64,000 nucleotides of DNA from Mucilaginibacter terrae (GTDB taxonomy: Bacteria; Bacteroidota; Bacteroidia; Sphingobacteriales; Sphingobacteriaceae), in the NCBI RefSeq assembly GCF_031951985.1, contig NZ_JAVLVU010000001.1, forward strand, positions 4,402,001 to 4,466,000. Reading direction: 5' to 3'. A program made the position numbers and the translations under genes. How positions within the stretch are numbered: position 1 is the stretch's first letter; every line of letters begins with the position of its first letter. Under the pieces are notes generated by a model. It saw only the letters and a list, made by a program, of their open reading frames with translations, was not told the origin of the DNA and did no database searches. Below, in pieces: positions 40,378-50,500 of the stretch.

Positions 40378-42412
40378 ACACCATCATCCCCACCACCAAG
40401 TCAATCAGCTTAATGCCGATGAACGGTGCAATTACACCGCCCAAGCCATAAATAAGCAAGTTGCGACGTAACAGCGCGCTGGCGCCTATGGGTTTGTATT
40501 CAACCCCTTTTAATGCCAGCGGAATCAACAACGGAATAATAATGGCGTTAAATATTACGGCCGATAGTATAGCACTTTCAGGACTGTGCAGGCCCATAAT
40601 ATTCAGGCTTTGCAAAGCAGGTATCGAAGCTATAAACAGCGCAGGAACAATGGCAAAATACTTGGCCACATCATTAGCAATACTAAAGGTGGTTAGCGTA
40701 CCGCGGGTAATTAGTAACTGCTTGCCTATCTCTACAATTTCAATAAGTTTGGTAGGGTCGTTGTCTAAGTCAACCATGTTACCGGCTTCTTTGGCGGCTT
40801 GGGTGCCGCTGTTCATGGCCACACCAACATCGGCCTGGGCAAGGGCGGGGGCATCGTTGGTACCGTCGCCCATCATGGCTACCAGTTTACCGGCGGCTTG
40901 TTCCTGCTTAATGTAGTTCATTTTATCCTCGGGCTTGGCCTCGGCAATAAAATCATCCACACCGGCTTTTTCGGCAATGTATTTGGCGGTAAGCGGGTTA
41001 TCGCCGGTTACCATTACGGTTTTTACGCCCATTTTGCGCAGACGCTCAAAGCGTTCGGCAATGCCGGGTTTAATAATATCCTGTAACTCCACAGTGCCCA
41101 AAATTTCTTCGTTTTGGGTTACCACCAATGGGGTGCCACCGTTTGATGAAATGGCTTCCACACGCTCCTTAACCGCAGCCTGCATGGTATGGCCTGCGTT
41201 TAAAGCCAGTTTACGCATCGAGTCATAAGCCCCTTTACGTATACGCAATCCATCGGGCGTATCAATACCGCTCGAACGGGTTTCGGCAGTAAATTTTATA
41301 AAAGTAGAACCCTGTGGCGCATTTAACGGAACCCGGTTGTTGCCGTGTTGTGCCAGTTCGATAATCGATTTGCCTTCAGGGGTTTCGTCGGCCAGAGAAG
41401 CAAGTACACAGGCTTTTACCAACTCTTCGGGCGATATGCCCGGCGCAGGCCAAAACTGGGTGGCTTTACGGTTACCAATAGTTATGGTGCCGGTTTTATC
41501 TAATAAAAGCACATCAATATCGCCTGCTGTTTCTACGGCTTTACCGCTTTTGGTAATTACGTTGGCGCGTAATGCCCTGTCCATTCCGGCTATACCAATG
41601 GCCGATAGTAAGCCGCCGATGGTAGTAGGTATTAAACATACAAACAGCGAAATGAGTGCGGCAATGGTGATGGGCGTGTTGGCATAATCGGCAAAGGGTT
41701 TTAGCGTTACGCATACGATGATGAATACGATGGTAAAGCTGGCCAGCAAAATGGTAAGGGCAATTTCGTTAGGGGTTTTTTGGCGCGATGCTCCTTCAAC
41801 CAGGGCTATCATCTTGTCCAAAAAACTTTCGCCCGGCTCAGTGGTCACCATAACTTTAATACGGTCAGACAGTACTTTGGTACCGCCCGTTACCGACGAC
41901 TTATCACCGCCAGCCTCGCGTATTACCGGGGCCGATTCGCCTGTGATGGCCGATTCGTCGATAGTGGCCAAACCTTCAATAATTTCACCATCGGTTGGTA
42001 TGGTGTCACCCGACTCGCAAACAAACACGTCGCCTTTGCGCAACTCGTTCGACGAGCGGGATACAACGGTGCCATCATCGAGTAGCACATTGGCGGGTGT
42101 TTCTTCGCGGGTTTTGCGTAAGCTATCGGCCTGTGCCTTACCGCGTGCTTCTGCAATGGCCTCGGCAAAGTTGGCAAATAACAGGGTAAGCAACAGGATA
42201 AGGAAAATGATAAAGTTGTAACCCCAGGTGCCCTGGCCGCTGTACATAAAGCTGTAAACGGTAACATAAAGCATTACGGCAGTGCCAACCTCCACGGTAA
42301 ACATTACCGGGTTGCGGAGCATTACCTTAGGGTTTAGCTTGATGAACGACTCTTTTAGTGCAGACTGCACCAAAGCCGGTTCGAATAATTTATTAGATTG
42401 ATTTTTCATCAC
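40376..42412 (-). CDS. kdpB: Potassium-transporting P-type ATPase subunit B, KdpB
   Basis: ATP-hydrolysing subunit of the KdpFABC pump, P-type ATPase class IA, 678 residues. The actuator motif TGES is at 157-160, the phosphorylation site DKTGT at 305-309 (Asp305), the nucleotide domain has KGAYDSM, and the hinge motif is MMGDGTNDAPALAQADVGVA near 510-530. Seven membrane helices are expected. All catalytic residues are present. It lies 14 bases after kdpA on the minus strand. Confidence 0.98.
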   Translation of the reverse strand: MMKNQSNKLFEPALVQSALKESFIKLNPKVMLRNPVMFTVEVGTAVMLYVTVYSFMYSGQGTWGYNFIIFLILLLTLLFANFAEAIAEARGKAQADSLRKTREETPANVLLDDGTVVSRSSNELRKGDVFVCESGDTIPTDGEIIEGLATIDESAITGESAPVIREAGGDKSSVTGGTKVLSDRIKVMVTTEPGESFLDKMIALVEGASRQKTPNEIALTILLASFTIVFIIVCVTLKPFADYANTPITIAALISLFVCLIPTTIGGLLSAIGIAGMDRALRANVITKSGKAVETAGDIDVLLLDKTGTITIGNRKATQFWPAPGISPEELVKACVLASLADETPEGKSIIELAQHGNNRVPLNAPQGSTFIKFTAETRSSGIDTPDGLRIRKGAYDSMRKLALNAGHTMQAAVKERVEAISSNGGTPLVVTQNEEILGTVELQDIIKPGIAERFERLRKMGVKTVMVTGDNPLTAKYIAEKAGVDDFIAEAKPEDKMNYIKQEQAAGKLVAMMGDGTNDAPALAQADVGVAMNSGTQAAKEAGNMVDLDNDPTKLIEIVEIGKQLLITRGTLTTFSIANDVAKYFAIVPALFIASIPALQSLNIMGLHSPESAILSAVIFNAIIIPLLIPLALKGVEYKPIGASALLRRNLLIYGLGGVIAPFIGIKLIDLVVGMMV

Positions 42413-42426
42413 TATATATGAATCAA

Positions 42427-44145
42427 TTATTTAATCATGGAAAAGTACTCTGCAATAGGGCCAAGCGCCAGTGCAGGGAAATAAGACAGGGCATTGAGTA
42501 CCAGGATAACGGCCAGGGTCATGAAACCAAAAGTGAACGTATCGGTACGCAGGGTGCCGGCGCTTTCGGGCACGTATTTCTTTTGTGCCAGTAAGCCTGC
42601 AATTGCTAACGGACCAAAAATTGGCAGGAAACGACCAAGGATGAGTATTACACCTGTAACCACGTTCCAGAAAATATTGTTATCGCCCAGTCCTTCGAAA
42701 CCCGAACCGTTGTTGGCATTGGCGGAAGTGTTTTCGTACAGCATTTCGCTAAAGCCATGGAAACCGGGGTTGTTTAACCAGTTGGCGGGTTTAACAGCCC
42801 AATCGGCATTGCCGTGAGATGTAAACACATAGGCAGATAAGGCTGTGCCAGCCATAATCAACAGCGGACTTAACAACGTTATGATAGCAGCTATCTTTAC
42901 CTCGCGCGCTTCAACCTTGTGGCCCAAAAACTCCGGTGTACGACCAACCATCAGTCCCGATATAAATACGGCAATAATGAGGTAAATGAAGTAGTTTAGT
43001 ATACCCACACCGCATCCGCCAAAAAAGCCGTTAATCATCATGCCCAGCAATTGCCATGCGCCTGTGAGCGGCATGGTGCTGTCGTGCATGCCATTAACCG
43101 ATCCGGTTGATACAATGGTGGTTAGCGTACTCCAGTAGCCGGTAGCCATTGGGCCAATACGTACTTCTTTGCCTTCCATTGCCCCGGTGGTTTGCTGTAT
43201 GCCCATTTTGGCAATGGCAGGGTTGCCGCCCAGTTCGCTGCTTATGGTGGGTATCATGAGCATGAACATACCAATGGTCATGATGCTGAATATTACCCAT
43301 CCCAATTTCCTCCTGCGGATGAAATAACCGAAAGCAACAATCATTGCCATTGGGATAATCATTTGAGAGATTATCTCGGTCATGTTGGTAAGATAGCTGG
43401 GGTTTTCGAGCGGGTGGGCCGAGTTAGCGCCAAACCAGCCGCCACCGTTGGTGCCGAGGTGCTTGATGGCAATCATTTGTGCCGCCGGTCCGCGCGATAC
43501 ATTTACCGTATCACCCTGCATCGATATAAATTGGTCTTTACCGGCATAGCTCGATGGGGTACCGTTAAAGGTTAATATTAAGGCTACTACAACTGATAAT
43601 GGTAACAATAAACGGGTAATAGCTTTTACAAAAAACTCCCAAAAGTTACCAATGTTAGTGGTGGTTTTATCGCGAAATGCCTTAAACAAACCAACCGCCG
43701 CCGCAATACCGGTAGCTGCGCTGGTAAACATCAAAAACATAATAATAAAATGTTGGGTAAGGTAGCTTACGCCGCTTTCGCCCGAGTAGTGCTGCAAATC
43801 GCAGTTTACCACAAAGCTGATTATGGTGTTAAAGGCCAGGTCGGCGGTCATGCCTGGGTTGGCATCGGGGTTAAGCGGAAGCTTATCCTGCCACATTAAA
43901 ACGGCAAAACCGTAAACCAGCCACAATATGTTAATGGTCATTAAAGCCTTTAAAAACTGTTTCCAGTTCATGGGTTCGTTAGGGTTAATACCCGACAGTT
44001 TAAAAAGGAAGCGTTCAAACGGCTTCATAAAATCCGTCCATACCCGTTCGCCGGCAAACATTTTGGCCAGGTACTTACCCAGCGGAATGGCAATAGCCAC
44101 GGTAATAACAAAGGATGCAATGATGCCTAAAAGTTCAGTATTCAT
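42427..44145 (-). CDS. kdpA: Potassium-transporting ATPase subunit A, KdpA
   Basis: Channel-like potassium-binding subunit of KdpFABC, 572 residues with about ten membrane helices in four repeated channel units. Selectivity-filter segments are visible, such as TSAATGIAAAVGLF near 140 and KHLGTNGGGWFGANSAHPLEN near 230-250, and a later GFEGLGDNNIFWN. The family length is 557-580, so this one is complete. It starts 12 bases after the kdpF stop. Confidence 0.98.
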   Translation of the reverse strand: MNTELLGIIASFVITVAIAIPLGKYLAKMFAGERVWTDFMKPFERFLFKLSGINPNEPMNWKQFLKALMTINILWLVYGFAVLMWQDKLPLNPDANPGMTADLAFNTIISFVVNCDLQHYSGESGVSYLTQHFIIMFLMFTSAATGIAAAVGLFKAFRDKTTTNIGNFWEFFVKAITRLLLPLSVVVALILTFNGTPSSYAGKDQFISMQGDTVNVSRGPAAQMIAIKHLGTNGGGWFGANSAHPLENPSYLTNMTEIISQMIIPMAMIVAFGYFIRRRKLGWVIFSIMTIGMFMLMIPTISSELGGNPAIAKMGIQQTTGAMEGKEVRIGPMATGYWSTLTTIVSTGSVNGMHDSTMPLTGAWQLLGMMINGFFGGCGVGILNYFIYLIIAVFISGLMVGRTPEFLGHKVEAREVKIAAIITLLSPLLIMAGTALSAYVFTSHGNADWAVKPANWLNNPGFHGFSEMLYENTSANANNGSGFEGLGDNNIFWNVVTGVILILGRFLPIFGPLAIAGLLAQKKYVPESAGTLRTDTFTFGFMTLAVILVLNALSYFPALALGPIAEYFSMIK

Positions 44146-44157
44146 TGTTTGAGAAGG

Positions 44158-44235
44158 TTAAAATTTTTCGGGTTTAAGCAGTACATACACCATGTATGCA
44201 AAAACTGCCAGGGAAATGATAAATAAGGCTAACAT
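44158..44235 (-). CDS. kdpF: KdpF, small stabilising subunit of the potassium pump
   Basis: A 25-residue single-helix membrane peptide: MLALFIISLAVFAYMVYVLL then KPEKF. The hydrophobic helix ending in LLKPEKF is the hallmark of KdpF, which binds at the KdpA/KdpB interface in the membrane. It lies directly upstream of kdpA with a 12-base gap. It is short enough to be missed by most gene callers. Confidence 0.9.
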   Translation of the reverse strand: MLALFIISLAVFAYMVYVLLKPEKF

Positions 44236-44240
44236 AGTGT

Positions 44241-44324
44241 TCAGATTTTTTCGAACCAGTCGATTGATTTAAAGATGAGCCAGCATAAAACCAGCAAAAC
44301 CGTAAGAAGAAGTATAGCAAGCAT
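44241..44324 (-). CDS. 27-residue membrane microprotein, first gene of the kdp operon
   Basis: ATG at 44324 to TGA at 44243-44241. The product starts MLAILLLTVLLV, has one membrane helix of about 17 residues, and ends KSIDWFEKI with an amphipathic aromatic tail. It ends five bases before the kdpF ATG and begins about 13 bases after the predicted sigma-54 transcript start, so it is the first cistron. It resembles KdpF in size and topology but has a different tail (FEKI instead of KPEKF). The role is unknown; a second small pump subunit or a regulator are possibilities. Confidence 0.75.
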   Translation of the reverse strand: MLAILLLTVLLVLCWLIFKSIDWFEKI

Positions 44325-44347
44325 ATTACTTTGTTTTATTCCCTATA

Positions 44348-44363
44348 GCCAAGGTTGGTGCCA
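44348..44363 (-). promoter_or_regulatory. Sigma-54 (-24/-12) promoter of the kdp operon
   Basis: The minus strand reads TGGCAC-CAACC-TTGG (44363-44349), against the consensus TGGCAC-N5-TTGC; only the -12 C differs. The start would fall near 44337, 13 bases before the first ATG. A sigma-54 activator gene is encoded just upstream, which supports the call. Confidence 0.75.
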
Positions 44364-44448
44364 GTGATTTTGTTTAGCTGTTAAGTTGGTGATTATTAAG
44401 ATATTGTGATTTTATTTGGGGGTTTTGTGTTTTTGGGTGGATAGGAAA

Positions 44449-44490
44449 CCCTTTCATTTTGGTAGGGTTGGTTTTTCATTTTGGAAAGGG
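44449..44490. promoter_or_regulatory. Two tandem activator-like sites upstream of the kdp sigma-54 promoter
   Basis: Two copies of a TTTCATTTTGG core lie 22 bases apart: CCCTTTCATTTTGGTAGGG at 44449-44467 and TTTTTCATTTTGGAAAGGG at 44472-44490. Combined, they suggest the dyad CCTTTC-N6-GAAAGG. They sit about 100 bases upstream of the -24/-12 element and two helical turns apart, as expected for enhancer sites of an NtrC-type activator. Confidence 0.6.
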
Positions 44491-44514
44491 AGGGGGGATA
44501 GAGTCAAGAATCAA

Positions 44515-45180
44515 GATAATCGTCATTGCGAGACAGAGAGGGTAGAGGATGGGGTGTCGAAGCATCATTGGAGAATAATAACCCTCACTGTCATTTCGAA
44601 CGATAGAGAGAAATCTTGTTCGAGCTATAAGTTTTTGTGTTGTGCTTTAACTTATTGCAGTGCCCTGTTAGCACAGGTAAAGTGGTTTTACCCACGCCTG
44701 TGGATGTACTTTTTCTTTTGCTAAAAGAAAAAGTACCAAAAAGAAAAGGCTGCGGCTACGTCCTGTTGCTACTTAGGTTTGTGCTTTTACTCGGGTCTGT
44801 GGTTGCCGCAACATTCCTGATGCCGCGAAAGAAAGGTTACGTTAGGACAGTGCTTTGGGTTGGAGGAGCAACGCAGGCTTGGCCTGCAGTTGCCGTTGCG
44901 TAGCAACTCTTACAGCTACTGTTAAAAGAAGCGTCGGCCTGCCAGCGCACCCGGCCGGGATTATGGCCTGTGCAGTGGTAGGGATTGCGATGGCTTGATT
45001 TATTCACCATTGTTTGTTTCTTTTGGTGTTCATGAGGTCGCTACGCTTAGTTTTTTGTTACTTTTTGTATCAAGACAAAAAGTAATGGGCCTCTGCGGCC
45101 AAGAGCAGACTGCAGAAAGTTATTAGCACAAGCCAGAGTTAAAAACGCATAAACTAACGTAGCCCCAAGTCGAAAACTCA
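44515..45180. repeat. Gene-free stretch with truncated repeats and hairpins
   Basis: At about 44520 there is a half copy of family I (CGTCATTGCGAGACAG) and at about 44590 a half copy of family II (TGTCATTTCGAACGATAGAG); both lack their right ends. At 44706-44736 lies a palindrome, GTACTTTTTCTTTT and AAAGAAAAAGTAC. At 45058-45085 there is TTACTTTTTGT and ACAAAAAGTAA around ATCAAG, like the copy near 1139. I see no credible gene between kdp and the activator gene. Confidence 0.6.
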
Positions 45181-46512
45181 CTAAGTAATCCTATACTCAT
45201 CTAACTTCCTATACAACGTAGTTAATCCAATACCCAATAAACGGGCGGTTTCAGTTTTGTTGCCGTTGGTGTGGGTCAGTACTTTTTGTATGTGGCGGCG
45301 TTCTACGGTTTCCAAATCAAGCGAATCGGGTGATACCGTTTCCTGGTTAAAACCGGGAGGGAGCAGGTCAGGGGTAAGGGTATCGCCATCGGCCAGGATA
45401 ACCACGCGCTCCATCAGGTTTTTGAGTTCACGGATATTGCCTTTCCAGTGGTGGCGGTTAAGCGCTTGCGAAAATTCTTCACTCAGCTTAAACGGCGCTT
45501 TGCCCAAACCGCCTGCAAATTCTTTGAGGTAATGTTTAGCCAGCAATTCAATATCACCGCGCCGTTCATCCAAAGAGGGTAGGCTGATGGTGAATACCGA
45601 TAAGCGGTAAAACAAATCTAACCGGAAACGACCGGCCTCGGCTTCTGCTTGTAAATCGCGATTGGTGGCGGCCAGTATGCGTACGTTTACTTTGGTGGTT
45701 TGCGTGTCGCCCACCTTTATAAAGGTTTTGTTTTCGAGGAAGCGTAACAGCTTGGCTTGCAATTCGAGGTTTACTTCGCCAATTTCATCTAAAAATACAG
45801 TGCCGTGCCGGGCTTCTTCCAAAAGACCTTTTTTGTCTTTCAGTGCCCCGGTAAATGCCCCTGCTTTGTAGCCAAAGAGTTCGCTTTCCAGCAATTCGGC
45901 GGTAAAGCTGCTGCAGTTGATAGCCACAAAAGGCATCTGCCTGCGCTGACTTTCATAATGTATGGCCGATGCAAAAACCTCCTTACCGGTACCGGTTTCG
46001 CCCAGTAGTAAAACGGTGGTATCGGTGGCCGCAACTTTGCGGGCAAGGGTAATGGCTTCGGTTATAGGTTTGGAATTGCCTATAATGCCGGCCAGGGTTT
46101 GTTTACCATGCACTTTTTGGCTTTGCTCAAAAGCGCGCAGTTGTATCTCGGCTTTTTCTACCGCCTGGTAAAGCAAGGGTATTATCTTTTCATTATCGTC
46201 GCCTTTAGTAATGTAGTTGAATGCCCCGTTTTGGATGGCCTTTACCCCATCGGCAATGGTGCCGTAGGCTGTTAGGTTAATCACTTCTATGTAAGGCTTT
46301 TTTTCTTTAATGGTTTTCACCAGTTCAACGCCGTTAACATCGGGTAGTTTAACATCGCTCAATACCACCAAAACGTCTTCCTGGGCAAGAAGTTTGATAC
46401 CCTCTTTACCAGTTGCCGCCTGTAATACCCTGAAACCCTCCAATTCGATGATGCGCGATAGTAAGCTGCTCAGTTTCTTTTCATCATCAATAATTAGTAT
46501 GGTTGGTTTCAT
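45181..46512 (-). CDS. Sigma-54-dependent response regulator (NtrC/AtoC family), probable kdp activator
   Basis: A 443-residue enhancer-binding protein. The receiver domain (about 3-118) has phospho-acceptor Asp53 in VVLSDVKLPD. The AAA+ domain (about 140-375) has Walker A GETGTGKE at 171-178 and GAFTGA at 218-223, the loop that contacts sigma-54. A Fis-type helix-turn-helix at the C-terminus follows (GNKTETARLLGIGLTTLYRKL). The start is the ATG at 46512. It is placed upstream of kdp in the same direction and probably replaces KdpE as the output of the split KdpD/kinase pair, acting on the sites at 44449-44490. Confidence 0.93.
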   Translation of the reverse strand: MKPTILIIDDEKKLSSLLSRIIELEGFRVLQAATGKEGIKLLAQEDVLVVLSDVKLPDVNGVELVKTIKEKKPYIEVINLTAYGTIADGVKAIQNGAFNYITKGDDNEKIIPLLYQAVEKAEIQLRAFEQSQKVHGKQTLAGIIGNSKPITEAITLARKVAATDTTVLLLGETGTGKEVFASAIHYESQRRQMPFVAINCSSFTAELLESELFGYKAGAFTGALKDKKGLLEEARHGTVFLDEIGEVNLELQAKLLRFLENKTFIKVGDTQTTKVNVRILAATNRDLQAEAEAGRFRLDLFYRLSVFTISLPSLDERRGDIELLAKHYLKEFAGGLGKAPFKLSEEFSQALNRHHWKGNIRELKNLMERVVILADGDTLTPDLLPPGFNQETVSPDSLDLETVERRHIQKVLTHTNGNKTETARLLGIGLTTLYRKLDEYRIT

Positions 46513-46565
46513 TTTAAAAAGCAATTAACGCCTCAAATGTAGTGTTAAGATTGATTTTTAGCGAA

Positions 46566-46600
46566 AACAAAAAAGGGCGGCAAATTTTGCCGCCCTTTAT
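46566..46600 (-). terminator. Rho-independent terminator after the PorP/SprF gene
   Basis: Minus strand: AAAGGGCGGCAAAA and TTTGCCGCCCTTT form a stem followed by TTTGTTTT. It lies about 17 bases after the stop. Confidence 0.9.
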
Positions 46601-46616
46601 AAGCTTGCCTCATGAT

Positions 46617-47546
46617 TTACAATACGCTTCGCCTTAACAAATCACTTCCAAAGCGATAGGTCAATGTAATTTCATGCGTGGCGTTACCTAACCTGCCGCC
46701 CACATTGTTTGATGATGAACCAAACTGGTAACTGTAACCCAGTTTCAGTAAATCAGAATTGATAGAAATAATGCCCGCCATCTCATTATTGGTACGATAA
46801 TTCAAGCCTAAACCAACGGTGTTTTTTACGTAAACCGACATGGACATATCGGCCACAAACGGAACGCCCTTGGTGTAGGTAGCTAAGAATGCGGGTTTGG
46901 CACGCACGTCGTCATCTTCTTTACCAAAAAGGTAAGCTCCTGCAAAATTGTAATGGTTGCGGAAAAAGTCGGCCGTTTGTACAGAGGCATTACCTAAGTC
47001 GCGGATGCTCAATTCAGGTACCGATACGCCGAAATAATACTGATCGGGCGAATAGATCATCACACCAAAACCCACGTTGGGCTTGTTCTCGCGCACATCG
47101 TTACGAAAAACCGGGTCGTTAGGATCTAATGACGAGTAGTTGGCTACATATCTGCGAATGCCTAAATTCAGCGATACGCCCAGGAACTGCTTTTGACCCA
47201 GTTGAATGCCTTTAGCAAAAAAGCCGTTGATCTCGGTAAGGTGCTCCACAAAAAACTGGTCGTTAAGCACCATTAAACCGGCTGCGCCGTTAATGGATTC
47301 GATAGGCAGGTTGCCGTTAAATATAAAGGTAGACGGCGAGCCTTCAACCCCAACCCACTGGCGGCGTAGTAATGCGCTAAGCGACGCATTTTTATCGAGC
47401 AGTGAATAAGCCGAGTTAAGCGGCGTAAGGTTATTCATGTACTGGCTGTAGCTAAAAAACTGCTGCGCCTTTGCCTGCATACTACCTATAACCAGCAGTA
47501 GGATGGCTATGAATTTACCTGTTTGTTTTTTATTTAATAATATCAT
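46617..47546 (-). CDS. PorP/SprF family type IX secretion system membrane protein
   Basis: A 309-residue outer-membrane barrel with signal peptide (about 1-28, LLLVIGSMQAKAQQ). It opens with the family motif FFSYSQYMNNLTPLNSAYSL, then RRQWVGVEGSPSTFIFNGN, and continues as paired strands to a C-terminal TLTYRFGSDLL. PorP/SprF proteins are attachment or export partners for cargo with a type-B (gliding-motility) C-terminal domain. The gene immediately upstream encodes exactly such a cargo, 24 bases away, so the two very likely form one transcript. Confidence 0.93.
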   Translation of the reverse strand: MILLNKKQTGKFIAILLLVIGSMQAKAQQFFSYSQYMNNLTPLNSAYSLLDKNASLSALLRRQWVGVEGSPSTFIFNGNLPIESINGAAGLMVLNDQFFVEHLTEINGFFAKGIQLGQKQFLGVSLNLGIRRYVANYSSLDPNDPVFRNDVRENKPNVGFGVMIYSPDQYYFGVSVPELSIRDLGNASVQTADFFRNHYNFAGAYLFGKEDDDVRAKPAFLATYTKGVPFVADMSMSVYVKNTVGLGLNYRTNNEMAGIISINSDLLKLGYSYQFGSSSNNVGGRLGNATHEITLTYRFGSDLLRRSVL

Positions 47547-47570
47547 GATAAGTATTCCGGCTAATTCTAA

Positions 47571-50500
47571 TTATTGATATTTTAATACAAAGGCTCCTTC
47601 AATGCGTTGGCCTTTTCCGTTGGACATAAACTGAACCACGTAAAAGTAAGTGCCTCCCGCCTGTAATTGCCCGTTAACATTGGAGCGGCCCTCAAAGCGT
47701 GTCGACGTATTGTCGTAGTGGGTAGTTTCCCAAACCTTAACCCCGTTACGGTTATAAACAGTTACCATATGCACCGGGAACTTGGTTATACCCTCAATAA
47801 ACAGGAAGTCGTTTATGCCATCACCATTAGGTGATACCGCTTTGTGAATTTCTATTTCAGGTTTACCTAAAATGTTTATCACTTCTACAGCTTGTGTAAC
47901 AGCTATTGCCGGCAGGTAATTATTATTGCCCGCTTGGTTTGCGGTAATGGTAGTAGCACCTAATTGGCGGGCTGTTAAAGTTGTGCCTTGCAGGGTAACA
48001 ATATTTTGGTCGGCAATGGTAAAGCTAACCGGTAAACCCGAGCTTGCCGTTACATTTTGCAGCGAGTAAGTTTCACCCTTAACAATACGAGGTATGGCTG
48101 CAAACGTAATGTTTTGTTGCGCTTTGTTTACCACCAGCAATTGTGTTTGCGGCTGTGTTAAGCTATAGCCACTGGTTGATGGATATAAAGCCGTAATGAT
48201 AGCCGTACCCGCACCTGTGATATGGATGTTTCCGTTTACTATAGTAGCTACCGCAGTATTGCTGGAAGTATACTGAACCGGCTCGTTAACGGTACTTGTT
48301 GCCCCCGGGTTAAAATCGGCATCGCCATAAGTTTTGGCAGGTAAGTTACCAAAGGTAATAATGGCCGAAGCGGGAGTAATGGTAAACGTGCCATTGGTAT
48401 AAGTAAAGGCATAATTGTTTGATACCCCGCCCGACGGAACCAATGCGTAAGTGCCCGGTAAACTGGTAGTTGTAGCAATCGTACTTACAGCAGGTACAAC
48501 TGTTAAGCTGGTTGGTGTATCGCCATTAACAAAGCCACTGTAACTCATTACAAATGTTGGATTGGCTGTACCATAAATGCGGCTTGCATCAGTAGCCTGC
48601 ACCAACAGCGTTGCTTTGTTTATCACCAGGTTTTGGGTAGCTACCGGCGCTGCATTGTAAGTGGCGTTGCCGGCTTGGGTAGCGGTAATGATAACATTAC
48701 CTGCGGCCTTAACAGTTACTGTGTTTCCGCTGATAGTGGCCACATCGGTGTTGGAACTGGTGTATGTAACGGCCAATCCTGAACTTGCCGTTGCCGCAAG
48801 CTGGAATGAGGTGTTACCATAAGTTTTTTCCGTAAGCGTACTAAATGCGATGGTTTGATTGAGTTTAGGCACACTAACGGTAAACGAGCGGTCTATGGCA
48901 GTTGCCGGGTTAAATATTGCGTTACCCGGTTGCGAAGCAGTGATGGTTACATTACCGGCACCAGTAATAGTAATTAAACCGGTAGCCGAAACCGTGGCCA
49001 CATTATTACTTGAACTGCTGTAAATAATATCGAGCCCTGATGATGCTGTAGCACCAGCATTGAAAGGTGCATCAGTCGTGAGCTTATCGCTAATCGCCGC
49101 AAACGTAATCGACTGGTTAGTTTTAGTGCCAGATGTTTGAGTGTTCACCACTAAAGATTGCGTAGCAGTTGCCGCGTTGTAATTAGCATTACCGGATTGT
49201 GAAGCAGTGATAGTTACATTGCCCGCCTTGATAATTGTAACGATATTGCCGCTTACCGAAGCAATTCTTGGATCAGATGAGCTAAAGACAATCGGCAGAC
49301 TTGACGATGCGGTGGCAGTTAAAGCGAACGGCGCATCGCCCACAACCTTGTTCGGGATAGCCGCAAAAGAGATGGTCTGGTCAAGTTTGGTTGGAACTGA
49401 AATAGGGATTACCACGAATGATTGTGTAGCAGTTGCTGGGTTATAATTAGCATCGCCGGCTTGTGAAGCGGTAATGGTTACATTACCTGGCCCAACAATA
49501 TGTACGGTATTGCCGCTTACAGTAGCCACGCTCACATTCGAACTTGAGAATGTAACAGGCAATCCAGAATTAGTAGAAGCCGAAACTGTAAAGTCAGGGT
49601 CGCCAACAGTTTTGTTCGGGATCGCCACCAAGGTGATGGTCTGGTTCTGCTTCGTTGGCACCGAAGCAGGACTTATAACAAATGATTGTGTAGCCGTGGC
49701 AGCGTTGTAAGTCGCATCTCCAATTTGCGAGGCAGTAATAGTTATGTTACCTGCTTTGATAATGGTTATGGTATTACCACTCACCGAAGCAACGCTTGGA
49801 TCAGATGAACTGAAGGTAACCGGTAAACTTGATGTTGCGGTGGCTATTAAAGCGAACGGTACATCCCCCAGTGTTTTATTGGTAATAGCTGCAAAGGTGA
49901 TGATCTGGTCAAGCTTGGTTGGAATTGAGACAGGGCTAATCACGGATGATTGTGTAGCGGTAGCGGGATTGTAAGTTGCGTCGCCGAGTTGCGAAGCGGT
50001 GATGGTTACATTACCTGCTTTGATAATGGTTACGGTATTACCATTCACCGAAGCAACACTTGGATCAGATGAACTGAACGTAACCGGCAGGGTTGATGAT
50101 GCGGTTGCTGATAAAGCGAACGGTGCATCACCAACTGTTTTACTACCTATGGCAGCAAACGTAATGGTTTGATTCAATTTACCAGGCACCGAAGCCGGGC
50201 TAACCACGAATGATTCTGTAGCAGTAGCAGGGTTGTAAGTTGCATCACCGCCTTGCGAAGCGGTGATAGTTACGTTACCTGCTTTGATGATCGTAACGGT
50301 ATTGCCGCTTATCGAAGCCACACTTGGGTCAGAGGAGCTGAATGTAACCGGCAGGGTTGATGATGCGGTTGCTGATAAAGCGAACGGTGCATCACCAGCT
50401 GTTTTACTACCTATGGCAGCAAACGTGATGGTTTGATCCAATTTACCAGGTACAGAAGCCGGGCTAATCACGAACGATTGCGTAGCGGTAGCCGGGTTGT

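Noticed and set aside
44416..44903. Two plus-strand frames of 102 and 88 codons upstream of kdp
   Set aside because: They cross truncated repeat elements, a palindrome and the activator-like sites, and have low-complexity translations.
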